Source: Halolamina rubra
GTDB lineage: Archaea; Halobacteriota; Halobacteria; Halobacteriales; Haloferacaceae
NCBI RefSeq assembly: GCF_000739555.1
Contig: NZ_BBJN01000002.1
Span: forward strand, 35,564-99,563
Reading direction: 5' to 3'
DNA: 64,000 nucleotides
Under the pieces are notes generated by a model. That model saw only the letters and a program-made list of their open reading frames with translations. It was not told the origin of the DNA and searched no databases. Numbering within the stretch: the stretch's first letter is position 1; each line of letters starts with the position of its first letter. The translations under genes and the position numbers were made by a program. Shown here in pieces: positions 7,786 through 16,542 of the stretch.

Positions 7786-10431
7786 ATGTCTGCGGTCACC
7801 GGGCCCCCGCCGGAGCTCGACGAGCGCCGTGACGAGCTCACGCCGATGCTCCAGCAGTACGTCGACCGCTGCCGGGAGCACGACGACGCGCTCGTGCTGT
7901 TCCGGGTTGGGGATTTCTACAAGACGTTCTGCGGCATCGCCGAGGAGGTCGCCCGGATCTGCGAGCTCACGCTGATCGAGCGCGAGGACTCGACTGGCAC
8001 GTACACCGCGGCGGGGATCCCCGTCGACAACGCCGCCGAGTACGTCGAGCGCCTGCTCGACGCCGGCCACCGGATCGCCATCGCCGACCAGGTCGAGGAC
8101 CCCAGCGAGACCAACGGGATCGTCGAGCGCGCGGTCACCCAGATCGTCACCCCCGGCACGGTCGTCGACGACGAACTGCTCTCGCCGGACTCGACGTACG
8201 TCGCGGCGGTCGTCGGGAGCGACGCCGACGACGCCGACTTCGCGGTCGCCAGCGTCGACGTGTCGACGGGCGAGTGTCGGGTCGCCGGCGCCACCGACCG
8301 CGCGAGCGCCCAGGAGGAGGTCGCCCGCGTGGGGCCCGCGGAGCTGCTCGCGGGCCCGGGTGCGCCCGACGTCGACCCGGACTGCCCCGTCACCGACTGG
8401 GACGACGCCGCGTTCGACGCCGGCGCGGCCGCCGACACCCTCGACGCCTACGCCGACCCGGGTCGCTTCTCGACCGTCGAGACCCGCGCCGTCGGCGGGC
8501 TGCTCGCGTACGCCGAGTACACGCAGGGCGACGACGGCCCGCTCGCGTACGTCTCGCGGGTGCAGCGCTACGACCCCGCGGACTGCCTACGGCTGGACGC
8601 CGCCGCGCTCCGGAGCCTCGAACTGTTCGAGAACCGCGCGGGCGGCGAGCGCGACGGCGACACGCTGTTCGAGCGCGTCGACGAGACCGTCTGCGCGCTG
8701 GGGCGCCGCCGGCTCTCGTCGTGGCTCCGCCGGCCGCTGGTCGACCGCCGGGCGATCGAGGCCCGGCTCGACGCCGTCGACGAACTCTCGACGCGCACGC
8801 TGCTGCGGGAGGAGCTGCGCGACGAACTGGGTGCGGCGTACGACCTCGAACGGCTCGTCTCCCGGGTGTCGCGGGAGCGGGCGAACGCGCGTGACCTGCG
8901 CTCCGTGGCGGGGACGCTCGCGATCGTCCCCGACCTGAAGGACGCGCTCGAGGACGCCGATTCCGACCGGCTCCGGCGCCTCAGCGACGACCTCGACGAG
9001 CTCCGGGAGACCCGGGAGCTGATCGAGCGCGCGATCGCCGAGGACCCGCCCCAGGAGATCACCGAGGGCGGGGTGATCCGCGACGGGTTCGACGACGAGC
9101 TCGACGAGGTCCGGCGCACCGAACGCGAGGGGCGGGCGTGGGTCGCCGACCTCGAGGAGCAGGAGCGCGAGCGGACCGGGATCGACAACCTCGAAGTCGG
9201 CCACAACCAGGTCCACGGCTACTACATCGAGGTGACCGACAGCCACCTCGACGAGGTGCCCGAGGAGTACCGCCGGCGACAGACGCTGAAGAACTCGGAG
9301 CGCTTCGTCACGCCCGAGCTCCGCCGGCGCGAGGACGAGATCCTCGGCGCCGCCGAGCGCGCCGACGCGCTGGAGTACGAGATCTTCTGTGCGGTCCGCG
9401 CGGAGGTCGCCGACGCCGCCGACCGCCTGCAGGCGCTGGCCGACGATCTCGCGGATCTCGACGCGCTGCTCTCGCTGTCGACCGTCGCCGTGGGGCCGGA
9501 GTTCTGCCGGCCAACGTTCCACGACGGCGACGAGCCGCTCGCGATCGAGGCCGGGCGCCACCCTGTCGTCGCGGCGGCCCAGGAGGAGTTCGTCCCCAAC
9601 GACGCCGACCTGCCCGCGGGCAGCGTCGCGCTGATCACCGGCCCCAACATGAGCGGGAAGTCGACGTACATGCGCCAGGTCGGGCTGATCTGCGTGCTCG
9701 CGCAGGCGGGCGGGTTCGTCCCCGCGGAGTCGGCGAGCCTCCCCGTCCTCGATCGCGTGTTCACCCGCGTCGGCGCCAGCGACGACATCGCGGGCGGCCA
9801 GTCGACGTTCATGCGGGAGATGAGCGAGCTCACGGACATCCTCCACGACGCCACCGAGGACTCCCTCGTCCTCCTCGACGAGGTCGGGCGCGGCACCTCG
9901 ACCGCCGACGGGCTCGCGATCGCCCGCGCCGCAACGGAGTTCCTCCACGACGAGGTCGGCGCCAGGACGCTGTTCGCGACTCACTACCACGACCTGACCG
10001 CGCTGGCCGACGAGCGCGAGCGCGTGTTCAACCTGCACTTCACCGCGATCCGGGACGGTGACGACGTGACCTTCCTCCACCGCGTCGACGAGGGGCCGTC
10101 CTCCTCCTCCTACGGCGTCGAGGTCGCGCGGATGGCCGGCGTTCCCGAACCGGTCGTCGAGCGTTCGCGGGAGCTGGTCGAGGGCGACGCGGCCGCCACG
10201 GACGCCGCCCCGGACGCGGCGCAGGCGGCGACCGACGGCGCCGGCGTCGACGCCGCCGAGGGGGGCGACTCCTCGCCGCCGCCGGGCCAGCAGACGCTGC
10301 CCGGGGTCGAACCGGACGACGACCTCGACGCGATCGCGGCCGAACTCCGCGAGCTCGACCTCGCCCGGACGACGCCGATCGAGGCGCTGAACCGCCTGCA
10401 GGCGCTGCAGGACCGCGTCACCGACGAATGA
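7786..10431 (+). CDS. mutS: DNA mismatch repair protein MutS
   Basis: The 881-residue MutS1-type protein contains an N-terminal mismatch-binding domain, connector, lever and clamp domains, and a C-terminal ABC ATPase with GPNMSGKST (Walker A, near residue 625), LLDEVGRGTS (Walker B) and 'LFATHYHDLTAL'. MutS recognises base mismatches and recruits MutL. Unusually, the Phe-X-Glu motif that contacts the mismatch reads F44-Y45-K46 here, so the conserved Glu is Lys. A linker rich in Ala and Asp (about residues 790-835) precedes a C-terminal helix. Its stop overlaps the mutL start in ATGA. Confidence 0.95.
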   Translation: MSAVTGPPPELDERRDELTPMLQQYVDRCREHDDALVLFRVGDFYKTFCGIAEEVARICELTLIEREDSTGTYTAAGIPVDNAAEYVERLLDAGHRIAIADQVEDPSETNGIVERAVTQIVTPGTVVDDELLSPDSTYVAAVVGSDADDADFAVASVDVSTGECRVAGATDRASAQEEVARVGPAELLAGPGAPDVDPDCPVTDWDDAAFDAGAAADTLDAYADPGRFSTVETRAVGGLLAYAEYTQGDDGPLAYVSRVQRYDPADCLRLDAAALRSLELFENRAGGERDGDTLFERVDETVCALGRRRLSSWLRRPLVDRRAIEARLDAVDELSTRTLLREELRDELGAAYDLERLVSRVSRERANARDLRSVAGTLAIVPDLKDALEDADSDRLRRLSDDLDELRETRELIERAIAEDPPQEITEGGVIRDGFDDELDEVRRTEREGRAWVADLEEQERERTGIDNLEVGHNQVHGYYIEVTDSHLDEVPEEYRRRQTLKNSERFVTPELRRREDEILGAAERADALEYEIFCAVRAEVADAADRLQALADDLADLDALLSLSTVAVGPEFCRPTFHDGDEPLAIEAGRHPVVAAAQEEFVPNDADLPAGSVALITGPNMSGKSTYMRQVGLICVLAQAGGFVPAESASLPVLDRVFTRVGASDDIAGGQSTFMREMSELTDILHDATEDSLVLLDEVGRGTSTADGLAIARAATEFLHDEVGARTLFATHYHDLTALADERERVFNLHFTAIRDGDDVTFLHRVDEGPSSSSYGVEVARMAGVPEPVVERSRELVEGDAAATDAAPDAAQAATDGAGVDAAEGGDSSPPPGQQTLPGVEPDDDLDAIAAELRELDLARTTPIEALNRLQALQDRVTDE

Positions 10432-12095
10432 GCGACGCCACCGACCCGCCGACGGTCGCGCGCCTCGACGAGGCGACGGTCGACCGGATCGCCGCCGGCG
10501 AGGTGGTCACCCGGCCCGCGCGGGTCGTGGGCGAGCTGCTGGACAACGCGCTCGACGCCGGCGCCGAGGCGATCCGGGTCGAGATCGACGGCGACGGCAC
10601 CGAACGGATCCGCGTCGCCGACGACGGCCACGGGATGGGCCGGCGGGACGCCCGGCGGGCGATCGAGCGCCACGCGACCAGCAAGCTCCGGGACGCCGCC
10701 GACCTCCCCGAGACCACGAGCCTGGGCTTCCGGGGCGAAGCGCTCCCGAGCATCGCCGACGCGGCCCGGCTCGAACTGGTCACCAGCGACGGCAGCGAGC
10801 CGGGGACGCGGCTGACCGTCGACGGCGACGACGTGCAGGTCAGCGACGCCGGGCGGGCCCGCGGGACGACGGTGACCGTCCGGGACCTGTTCGCCGACCG
10901 CCCGGCGCGCCGCGAGGCGCTGGGTGGCGGGGGCGCGGAGTTCGCGAAGGTGTCCGCGCTGGTCGCGCGCTACGCGCTGACTCGCCCGGACGTGTCGTTC
11001 TCGCTGGCTCACGACGGCCGCGAGCTGTTCGAGACGCCCGGAAGCGGCGCCTCCGAGGACGCGCTGGCGGCGGTGTACGACCGCCACGTCGCCGCACGGG
11101 CGACCACCTTCACCCACGAGACGACGCTCTCGGGCGGCGAGTTCGACGGCGCCGCGATCGGCGTCGAGGGGGTGCTCGTCTCCCCGTCGACGACGCGCGC
11201 GGACCGCTCGCACCTCCGGACCGCGATCAACGACCGCCCGGTCGTCGACGAGGGGGTCCGGCGCGCTGTCGAGCGCGGCTACGGCACGCTGCTCCCGGAC
11301 GGCCGCCACCCGATCGCGGTCGTCTCGGTCTCGATCCCGCCCGCGAGCGTCGACGCGAACGTCCACCCCGCGAAGGCCGAGGTCGCGCTCTCGGTCCGCG
11401 ACGCCGTCGAGGCGGCGGTCGAGACGGGCGTGAGCGACGCGCTCACCACCGCCGACCTCCGGCGCTCGGGCGAGGTGGCGATGGGGCTCGAGGAGTCGCT
11501 GGCGCCGAAGGCAGAGGAGTCCGCGCTCGCCGAGGCCGAGGTGCTCGGGCAGTTCCGGGACACGTACGTCCTCTGTGCGGAGGGCGACGACCTGCTCGTC
11601 GTCGACCAGCACGCGGCCCACGAGCGGGTGAACTTCGAGCGCCTGCGGGCCGCGGTCGCGGGCGAGTCGGTCGAGCGGGCCGAGCTCTCGCCGCCGGAGA
11701 CGGTGTCGCTTGCCCCCGCGGAGGCGGCCGTCGTCGAGGAGCACGCCGACGCGCTCGCGGCGCTGGGGTTCGACGCCGAGTCGTTCGGCGGCACGACGGC
11801 GAAGCTCTCGACGGTGCCGGCGCCGATGGGGCGGCCGGCCGACGCCGGGGCGTTCCGGGAGACGCTGGCGGCGCTGGCCGGCGGCGACGACCCCGCCGAC
11901 GCCCGCGAGTCGGCGCTGGCGGAGCTGGCCTGTCACCCGTCGCTCAAAGCCGGCGACGCGCTCGAGACGGCGGAAGCGCAGGCGCTCGTGGAGCGGCTGG
12001 GGCAGTGCGAGCAGCCGTTCGCCTGCCCGCACGGCCGGCCGACGGTGCTCAGCGTGAGCGAGGAGACCCTCGCTGCAGGGTTCGAACGGGAGTAG
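10428..12095 (+). CDS. mutL: DNA mismatch repair protein MutL
   Basis: The 555-residue GHKL ATPase has the N-terminal motifs 'IAAGEVVTRPARVVGELLDN', 'DDGHGM' and 'GFRGEALPSI'. The C-terminal dimerisation/endonuclease domain has the metal motif DQHAAHERVNFE, followed by 'ACHPSLKAG' and CPHGRP near the end. The DQHA(X)2E(X)4E motif marks a nicking endonuclease MutL, as expected where no MutH exists. The start ATG overlaps the mutS stop by four bases, so the pair is translationally coupled. The C-terminal tail faces a double-hairpin repeat that may serve as a terminator. Confidence 0.95.
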   Translation: MSDATDPPTVARLDEATVDRIAAGEVVTRPARVVGELLDNALDAGAEAIRVEIDGDGTERIRVADDGHGMGRRDARRAIERHATSKLRDAADLPETTSLGFRGEALPSIADAARLELVTSDGSEPGTRLTVDGDDVQVSDAGRARGTTVTVRDLFADRPARREALGGGGAEFAKVSALVARYALTRPDVSFSLAHDGRELFETPGSGASEDALAAVYDRHVAARATTFTHETTLSGGEFDGAAIGVEGVLVSPSTTRADRSHLRTAINDRPVVDEGVRRAVERGYGTLLPDGRHPIAVVSVSIPPASVDANVHPAKAEVALSVRDAVEAAVETGVSDALTTADLRRSGEVAMGLEESLAPKAEESALAEAEVLGQFRDTYVLCAEGDDLLVVDQHAAHERVNFERLRAAVAGESVERAELSPPETVSLAPAEAAVVEEHADALAALGFDAESFGGTTAKLSTVPAPMGRPADAGAFRETLAALAGGDDPADARESALAELACHPSLKAGDALETAEAQALVERLGQCEQPFACPHGRPTVLSVSEETLAAGFERE

Positions 12096-12099
12096 GCCA

Positions 12100-12161
12100 C
12101 GACCCGGCAGTCGCTCCGGGACGACGGGCAGGCCCCCGTCGCCGGTCGCGCGCCGGGGTCG
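12100..12161 (-). repeat. Double-hairpin repeat, copy 2
   Basis: This lies between the convergent ends of mutL and the zinc-ribbon gene. On the minus strand the outer stem is CGACCCCGGC paired with GCCGGGTCG (one bulged base). The linker GCGCGACC is conserved, the inner stem is GGCGACGGG against CCCGTCGTCC, and the second linker is GGAGCGACT. The stem sequences differ from copy 1, but the layout and first linker are the same. A terminator role at this 70-bp convergent junction is plausible. Confidence 0.65.
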
Positions 12162-12165
12162 CGTT

Positions 12166-12453
12166 TCACCACTCCTTGCAGTCCGGACAGACCAGCGCGT
12201 CGGGGTCGAGATCGGGGGCGTCGGCGGCGCCGCCCTCGCCGGCGTGCCAGCGCGTCTCGACAGTCTCGCCGCAGGCGTCGCACTCGGCGCCGTCGGGCGT
12301 CGACGTGTACGTGTACGTCGGCGTCTCGGTCGCGTCGGCGTCGGGTTCGTCGCGCTCGAGTTCGTCGATCTCGCTGTCGCCCGCCCCTGCCTCGTCGTCC
12401 GCTTCCCCGGCGTCGCCGCCCGCGAAATCCGTGAGGCTGGCGTCGTCGCTCAT
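12166..12453 (-). CDS. Haloarchaeal zinc-ribbon protein, function unknown
   Basis: The 95-residue protein has an acidic, low-complexity N-terminal half (residues 1-48) and a C-terminal zinc ribbon: CDACGETVETRW near residue 65 and CPDCKEW at the very end. The start is ATG at 12453 (MSDDASLTDFAGG). This pattern of an acidic 'sLtdFagG' start plus a C-terminal ribbon is recurrent in haloarchaeal genomes, and no function is known to me. A role in RNA or protein binding is possible. Confidence 0.75.
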   Translation of the reverse strand: MSDDASLTDFAGGDAGEADDEAGAGDSEIDELERDEPDADATETPTYTYTSTPDGAECDACGETVETRWHAGEGGAADAPDLDPDALVCPDCKEW

Positions 12454-12536
12454 GGGCCGAGGTGGGGCCGGCGGGGGCTTAGCGTTGGCGTCCCGCAAGC
12501 GAACGCTTTTCACCCCTGACGGGCCGAGAGGCGGGC

Positions 12537-13031
12537 ATGGACCCCGGACACCCGCTGCAGGGCATGACCGACCTCTGGGACGACACCGTCGAGGACATGG
12601 AGGCCACCGCGGCCGAACTGCGGGAGGAGGGCTGGGAGACCGTCGAGCTCCACCCCGGCGCGGTGACGCCGCTGCCGCGGCTGGAGACCGAGGACGGCTA
12701 CGAGGACGACCGCACGGGGTTCGACGTGCTCGTGCCGGGCAACGAGTTCTCCGCGGTGCAGGACGCCGTCGACGGCGCCGAGTACGACGAGTACGAGGCG
12801 TACAACGCCCAGGCCAACGGCGTCGTGTTCGCGGTCGTCGTGATGAAGGCCGCCGACGCCGGCCGGGCGGTGCTGGTCCCCATCTACTACCGCGCCGACG
12901 AGGCGGTCGAGACCGTCCAGCGCATCGAGGCCGCCGGCGAGAGCCGGCTGTTCGTCCGGCCGCTCGACGACAGCGAGCGCGTGCTGTTCGTCCAGCAGCA
13001 GCCAGAAGCGCTGCTGCCGGGCGAGGAGTAA
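12537..13031 (+). CDS. Conserved haloarchaeal hypothetical protein (possibly DUF7529)
   Basis: The 164-residue soluble, acidic protein begins 'MDPGHPLQGMTDLWDDTVEDM', with a helix bearing 'ATAAELREEGWETVELHPG'. It continues with strands 'FDVLVPGNEF', 'YDEYEAYNAQANGVVFAVVVM' and 'VLVPIYYR', and ends with 'LFVRPLDDSERVLFVQQ'. It reads as a single alpha/beta domain. I believe it belongs to a haloarchaea-restricted family but cannot assign a reaction. It is read away from the zinc-ribbon gene and precedes the S6e gene by 75 bp. Confidence 0.75.
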   Translation: MDPGHPLQGMTDLWDDTVEDMEATAAELREEGWETVELHPGAVTPLPRLETEDGYEDDRTGFDVLVPGNEFSAVQDAVDGAEYDEYEAYNAQANGVVFAVVVMKAADAGRAVLVPIYYRADEAVETVQRIEAAGESRLFVRPLDDSERVLFVQQQPEALLPGEE

Positions 13032-13105
13032 CGCCGCGTTCGGTCGGCCCCTGCCGGAACGGGCGGTTTCGACGTGTTTTTCAGCCGCGGCCCTGATTTT
13101 CGCGT

Positions 13106-13501
13106 ATGGCCGAACTCAAGCTCGTCGTGTCGGACCCCGACACGGGCAACACGTACCAGACGGAGGTCGACGGACAGGACGCCAACCGGTTCCTCGGGCG
13201 ATCGCTGGGCGAGGAGGTCGACGGCGACGTCGTCGGGCTCTCGGAGTCGACGCTGAAGCTCACCGGCGGCTCGGACGCCGCCGGCCGACCGATGCGGGAG
13301 GACGTCCCCGGCTCCAACCTCAAGCAGCTGCTGCTCGAGGGCGGCGTCGGCTTCAACCCCGAGAAGGACGGCGAGCGTCGGCGCATCACGGTCCGCGGCG
13401 CCGAGTTCAGCGAGGAGAGCGCGCAGGTCAACGCCAGCGTCGTCGGCGACGAGGACGTCGCCGCCGCCTTCGGCGAGGGCGACGAAGAAGACGCCGAGTA
13501 A
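13106..13501 (+). CDS. rps6e: Small-subunit ribosomal protein S6e
   Basis: The 131-residue product matches archaeal S6e: '[20 protein letters not shown]', '[20 protein letters not shown]', '[19 protein letters not shown]' and '[20 protein letters not shown]'. It sits on the solvent side of the 30S subunit. The C-terminal tail is acidic ([10 protein letters not shown]), a haloarchaeal feature. A T-run about 29 bases upstream may be its promoter. It is followed 18 bp later by a DUF7112-like gene, probably in one transcript. Confidence 0.95.
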   Translation: MAELKLVVSDPDTGNTYQTEVDGQDANRFLGRSLGEEVDGDVVGLSESTLKLTGGSDAAGRPMREDVPGSNLKQLLLEGGVGFNPEKDGERRRITVRGAEFSEESAQVNASVVGDEDVAAAFGEGDEEDAE

Positions 13502-13519
13502 GTTCTCTCCCAGTTCTCG

Positions 13520-13951
13520 ATGGCCGACCGGATCCCCAGCGACCACGCCAGCGTTCGCACCGAACGGGCCGAGGTGGCCCGCAGCGGCGGCACGAGCCGG
13601 CCCTGTCTCCACCTTCCCGGAGATCTGGATCTCGACGCCGGCGCGTTCGTCCGGCTCGTGATGGACGGCGACGAGTACCACGCCGAGGTGCGCGAGCACC
13701 GGTCGGGGTTCCTGCTCCGCGGTGCCTACGACCTCAAGAGCGAGGCCCGCGACCCCGGCCGGGCCGAGAACCGGCTCGTCGAGTGGCTGCAGGCCCAGAA
13801 CCGCGAGCCGGGCGACCCCGTCGAGATCGACGAGATCGAGGCCGGCGAGCGCTACGGGCTGCGGCTCCCGGGCGAGCGGACGTTCTACCGCGACGCCAGC
13901 GGCCCCGGTGGATCGCTGCAGGATATCGCGAGCGATCTGGACGGCGACTGA
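13520..13951 (+). CDS. DUF7112-like haloarchaeal protein
   Basis: The 143-residue protein is acidic and probably all-beta: 'RPCLHLPGDLDLDAGAFVRLVM', 'DEYHAEVREHRSGFLLRGAYDLKSEARDPGRAENRLVEWL' and 'YGLRLPGERTFYRD'. The composition suggests a small barrel of the kind used for nucleic-acid binding. I recall relatives as DUF7112, always small and haloarchaeal, but this is from memory. It is close behind rps6e (18-bp gap), so a translation-linked role is a reasonable guess. Confidence 0.7.
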   Translation: MADRIPSDHASVRTERAEVARSGGTSRPCLHLPGDLDLDAGAFVRLVMDGDEYHAEVREHRSGFLLRGAYDLKSEARDPGRAENRLVEWLQAQNREPGDPVEIDEIEAGERYGLRLPGERTFYRDASGPGGSLQDIASDLDGD

Positions 13952-14000
13952 GCCGAGCGGAACGCGGTCGCTTTTTCCCGGAGAAGCGCCTCCGGCCCGT

Positions 14001-14435
14001 ATGAGCAAACTCTCGGAGTTCCTCGCGGGCGAGCGCCTGGAGGACGTGGCGCTGTTCCTCGCCGAGGACCAGCTGGACGAGGCGGGCAAACTCGCAGAGG
14101 CCGGCGAGGCGGTCGACGGCGGCGTCGTGCTCGTGCGCCCGGGCGAGCAGGGCCGGAAGCTGTTCAGCGCCGGCACCGGGCAGGACGCGATGGAGTTCGC
14201 GAAGGAGGCGATGGGCGAGGGCGGCAGCGTCGACGCCGACCTCGCGGGCGGTGACTGCCCCGCCGGCGACGGCGACGAGCACGAGGTCCGGTACGTGTTC
14301 GCGTTCGCGGAGGCCGAGAACCCCGAAGTGGGCGGCATGTACGCCGACGGCGACGTGATCCACGCCTACGCGAAGTGTGCCTGCGGGGAGTCGTACTCCG
14401 AGAAGTGGGTGGTCGGGAGTCGGTCCGGGGAGTAA
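14001..14435 (+). CDS. DUF5807-like haloarchaeal protein
   Basis: The 144-residue protein starts at ATG 14001 (MSKLSEFLAGERLEDVALFL). It shows 'EAVDGGVVLVRPGEQGRKLFSAGTGQDAMEFA', then 'EVRYVFAFAEAENPEVGGMYADGDVIHAYAKCACGESYSEKW'. The CAC pair and nearby residues could bind metal, though only one pair is clear. The pattern fits the haloarchaeal DUF5807 family. Longer in-frame extensions upstream overlap the preceding gene and are rejected. The function is unknown. Confidence 0.78.
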   Translation: MSKLSEFLAGERLEDVALFLAEDQLDEAGKLAEAGEAVDGGVVLVRPGEQGRKLFSAGTGQDAMEFAKEAMGEGGSVDADLAGGDCPAGDGDEHEVRYVFAFAEAENPEVGGMYADGDVIHAYAKCACGESYSEKWVVGSRSGE

Positions 14436-14513
14436 CCCCTCGCCCGTTCCCAGTTCCACGGAATCGCCGCGCCTTCCTTTTCCCGTCGGCGCCTACGTCG
14501 AAGTAGAGGGACA

Positions 14514-14675
14514 ATGGCTCTCACAGCACTCGAAGCCGAGTTCTTCGGAGAACCGCTGACGCCAGCCGAGCGTGTCCTCGCCGGGATCCCGGCGATCATC
14601 GGCGTCGTGGGACACCTCCTCCTCGCCAGCACGGCCGTGCTGCTGCTGTACGTGCTGGTGACGGCTGGCGCCTGA
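14514..14675 (+). CDS. Small two-segment membrane protein, 53 residues
   Basis: A short reading frame codes for MALTALEAEFFGEPLTPAER followed by two hydrophobic stretches: 'VLAGIPAIIGVVGHLLLAS' and 'AVLLLYVLVTAG'. The amphipathic N-terminus and helical hairpin suggest a small membrane protein, with codon use typical of the chromosome. It ends at 14675 in a gap between DUF5807 and the DHH gene. I do not recognise a family, and the function is unknown. Confidence 0.65.
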   Translation: MALTALEAEFFGEPLTPAERVLAGIPAIIGVVGHLLLASTAVLLLYVLVTAGA

Positions 14676-14730
14676 GAACCGGACACCCTCCCCGCCGTTT
14701 TCACGGGACCCGCCGAGAGTCGTCGCCGCG

Positions 14731-15927
14731 CTACGCCTCGACCAGTTCCTCGAACGCCCGCCGGATCACGGTCCGTGCGGCCTGCCCCTCAGTGGTCCAG
14801 TGCTGGGCCATGTCCAGCATGTCGTCGTAGATCTCCGGCTTACAGCCGGCGGCCTTCGGGTGGCCGCCGCCGTTGACCTGGCCGGCGACCTCGTGGCAGC
14901 GCTCGAACCCCTCGGAGCCGCGGATCGACGCGCTGCCGGAGGGTTTGACGATCACCGCGGCGTCGCAGCCGTCCTCCCGCAGCGCCTCGGCGACCTCGTT
15001 CTGCGAGCAGCGACCGTACGTGAAGCCGACGGTCCAGTCGCCGATCTGTCGCTCGTTCGCCCGCGACACCGCGGCCTCGATGCGCTGCTCCTTCTCCACG
15101 CGGCGGTGCGCGACGTACTTGAGCACCGTCTCCGGGAGCGCCGCGCCGTACTCGCCGACGATCGTCGCGTACTCCTCCGGCCCGCTCCAGTAGGCGTAGT
15201 CCGCGAGGTCGTCGCTGCGTTCGTCCTGCTTGAGCCAGAGGTCGTGGTCCCGGGTGACCTCGGCGAGCTCGGCGTAGCGCTCGTCGAACGCGTAGTCGAG
15301 CGAGCGCAGCGCCACGTCGGTCGTACACTCCTCCTCGCTGTCGCCGATCACGAGGTCGACGCCGGCGTCGCGGATCTGCCGTTCGAGCGCCTCGTCCCAC
15401 TGGTGGTGGTCGAACCACCGCACCCCGCCGCCGAGTTCGACCAGCGTCTCCAGGTCCTCGGCGACGTACTCGTAGCTGTCCGGGCAGATGTCGCAGACGT
15501 AGATGTCCGTCCCCGCCTCCGCGTACTCGGCGACGAGCTCCAGCGACTCCTCGATGTCCCCCGGGCCGGAGGCCACCAGCGCGACCGTCGATCGCTCGTG
15601 GGGCTCGGGCTCGTCGTCCTCCTCGTCCGCCTCAGCCTGGTCCTCGTCCGCCTCGGGTTCCTCGTCTGCCATCGCCTCGGCCAGCGCCTCCTCGAACGGC
15701 GCCACGTCGAGCGCGGCGTCGCGGGCCTCGCGGATCAGCGCGACACAGCCCAGCCCGTCGGCGTCGGAGTCGGTGATCACGACCGCCTCGGCGCCGTCGA
15801 CGGCCTCGGCGACGCGCTCCTCGGTGCGGTCCTCGTCCAGCGAGTCGGGGTAGAAGAAGCCCTTCCCGGGCAGCAGCGAGCGGCGGTGTAGCGAGAGGTC
15901 GTCGACCTCGATGAGTTCGTCGTCCAT
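14731..15927 (-). CDS. DHH-family phosphoesterase, RecJ-like
   Basis: The 398-residue protein has the DHH domain, with motif I 'VVITDSDADGLGC' near residue 50, VCDIC, and the family motif FDHHQWD near residue 170. A C-terminal DHHA1 domain has 'SIRGS' and 'GGGHPKAAGCK'. This family includes single-strand nucleases and cyclic/oligonucleotide phosphatases, and haloarchaea carry several paralogues. An insertion of about 27 residues, almost entirely Glu/Asp/Ala, sits in the DHH domain (residues 85-115). The exact substrate is not evident. The gene is a single transcription unit on the minus strand. Confidence 0.88.
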   Translation of the reverse strand: MDDELIEVDDLSLHRRSLLPGKGFFYPDSLDEDRTEERVAEAVDGAEAVVITDSDADGLGCVALIREARDAALDVAPFEEALAEAMADEEPEADEDQAEADEEDDEPEPHERSTVALVASGPGDIEESLELVAEYAEAGTDIYVCDICPDSYEYVAEDLETLVELGGGVRWFDHHQWDEALERQIRDAGVDLVIGDSEEECTTDVALRSLDYAFDERYAELAEVTRDHDLWLKQDERSDDLADYAYWSGPEEYATIVGEYGAALPETVLKYVAHRRVEKEQRIEAAVSRANERQIGDWTVGFTYGRCSQNEVAEALREDGCDAAVIVKPSGSASIRGSEGFERCHEVAGQVNGGGHPKAAGCKPEIYDDMLDMAQHWTTEGQAARTVIRRAFEELVEA

Positions 15928-15973
15928 ACGGGATCGACGCCCAGCCGGGGTAAAAGAACCGTGGAACCGTCCG

Positions 15974-16444
15974 CTACGCCGTCGTTTCGGCGTCCTGCCC
16001 GCCCGTCTGGGTCTCGGCTTCGCCCTCGAGCTGGCGGACGGTCAGCACCGGCACCGGGCAGCGCCGCACGACGCTCTCGGCGACGCCGCCGATGAGGTAG
16101 CGGTTCTCGCCGTGGCGCCCGCGGGTGCCGGTGGCGACCACGTCGGCGCCGACCTCGCGGGCGTAGTCGGAGATCGTCGCGGCCGGCCGCCCCTCGCGGA
16201 CCGCCGTGGTGACCGGCTGCTCGGCGCGCGTGGCGACCGCGGCGACTGCGTCCTCGCCGTCGTCGCGGAGCCCCTCGCGGAGCTCCGCCCGGACGCTCTC
16301 GGGCGAGGACTCGACCTCCCCCTCGTCGACGACGAACAGCGCGTGCACGTCGGCGTCGAACCGCTCGGCGAAGTCGAGCGCCACGTCGACCGCCCGCTGG
16401 ACGCTGGCGGAGCCGTCGGTCGCGATGACGATGGTGTCGAACAT
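15974..16444 (-). CDS. Universal stress protein, UspA family
   Basis: The 156-residue protein begins 'MFDTIVIATDGSASVQRAVD' and has the Usp ATP-binding pattern near its end: 'GADVVATGTRGRHGENRYLIGGVAESVVRRCPVPVLTVR'. The G-2x-G-9x-G(S/T) type site suggests ATP binding. Haloarchaea carry many such proteins and their individual roles are seldom known. The acidic C-terminal tail (EGEAETQTGGQDAETTA) is unstructured. It is read away from pgi, with about 100 bp between. Confidence 0.88.
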   Translation of the reverse strand: MFDTIVIATDGSASVQRAVDVALDFAERFDADVHALFVVDEGEVESSPESVRAELREGLRDDGEDAVAAVATRAEQPVTTAVREGRPAATISDYAREVGADVVATGTRGRHGENRYLIGGVAESVVRRCPVPVLTVRQLEGEAETQTGGQDAETTA

Positions 16445-16542
16445 GGGTGTAGGTTCGGGCCTGGGGGCATAACTCCGACGGGCCCGCACTGGGGCGTCGC
16501 GCTCTCAGAAGCTACTTCCCCGTACCGACCACTCACACGACC

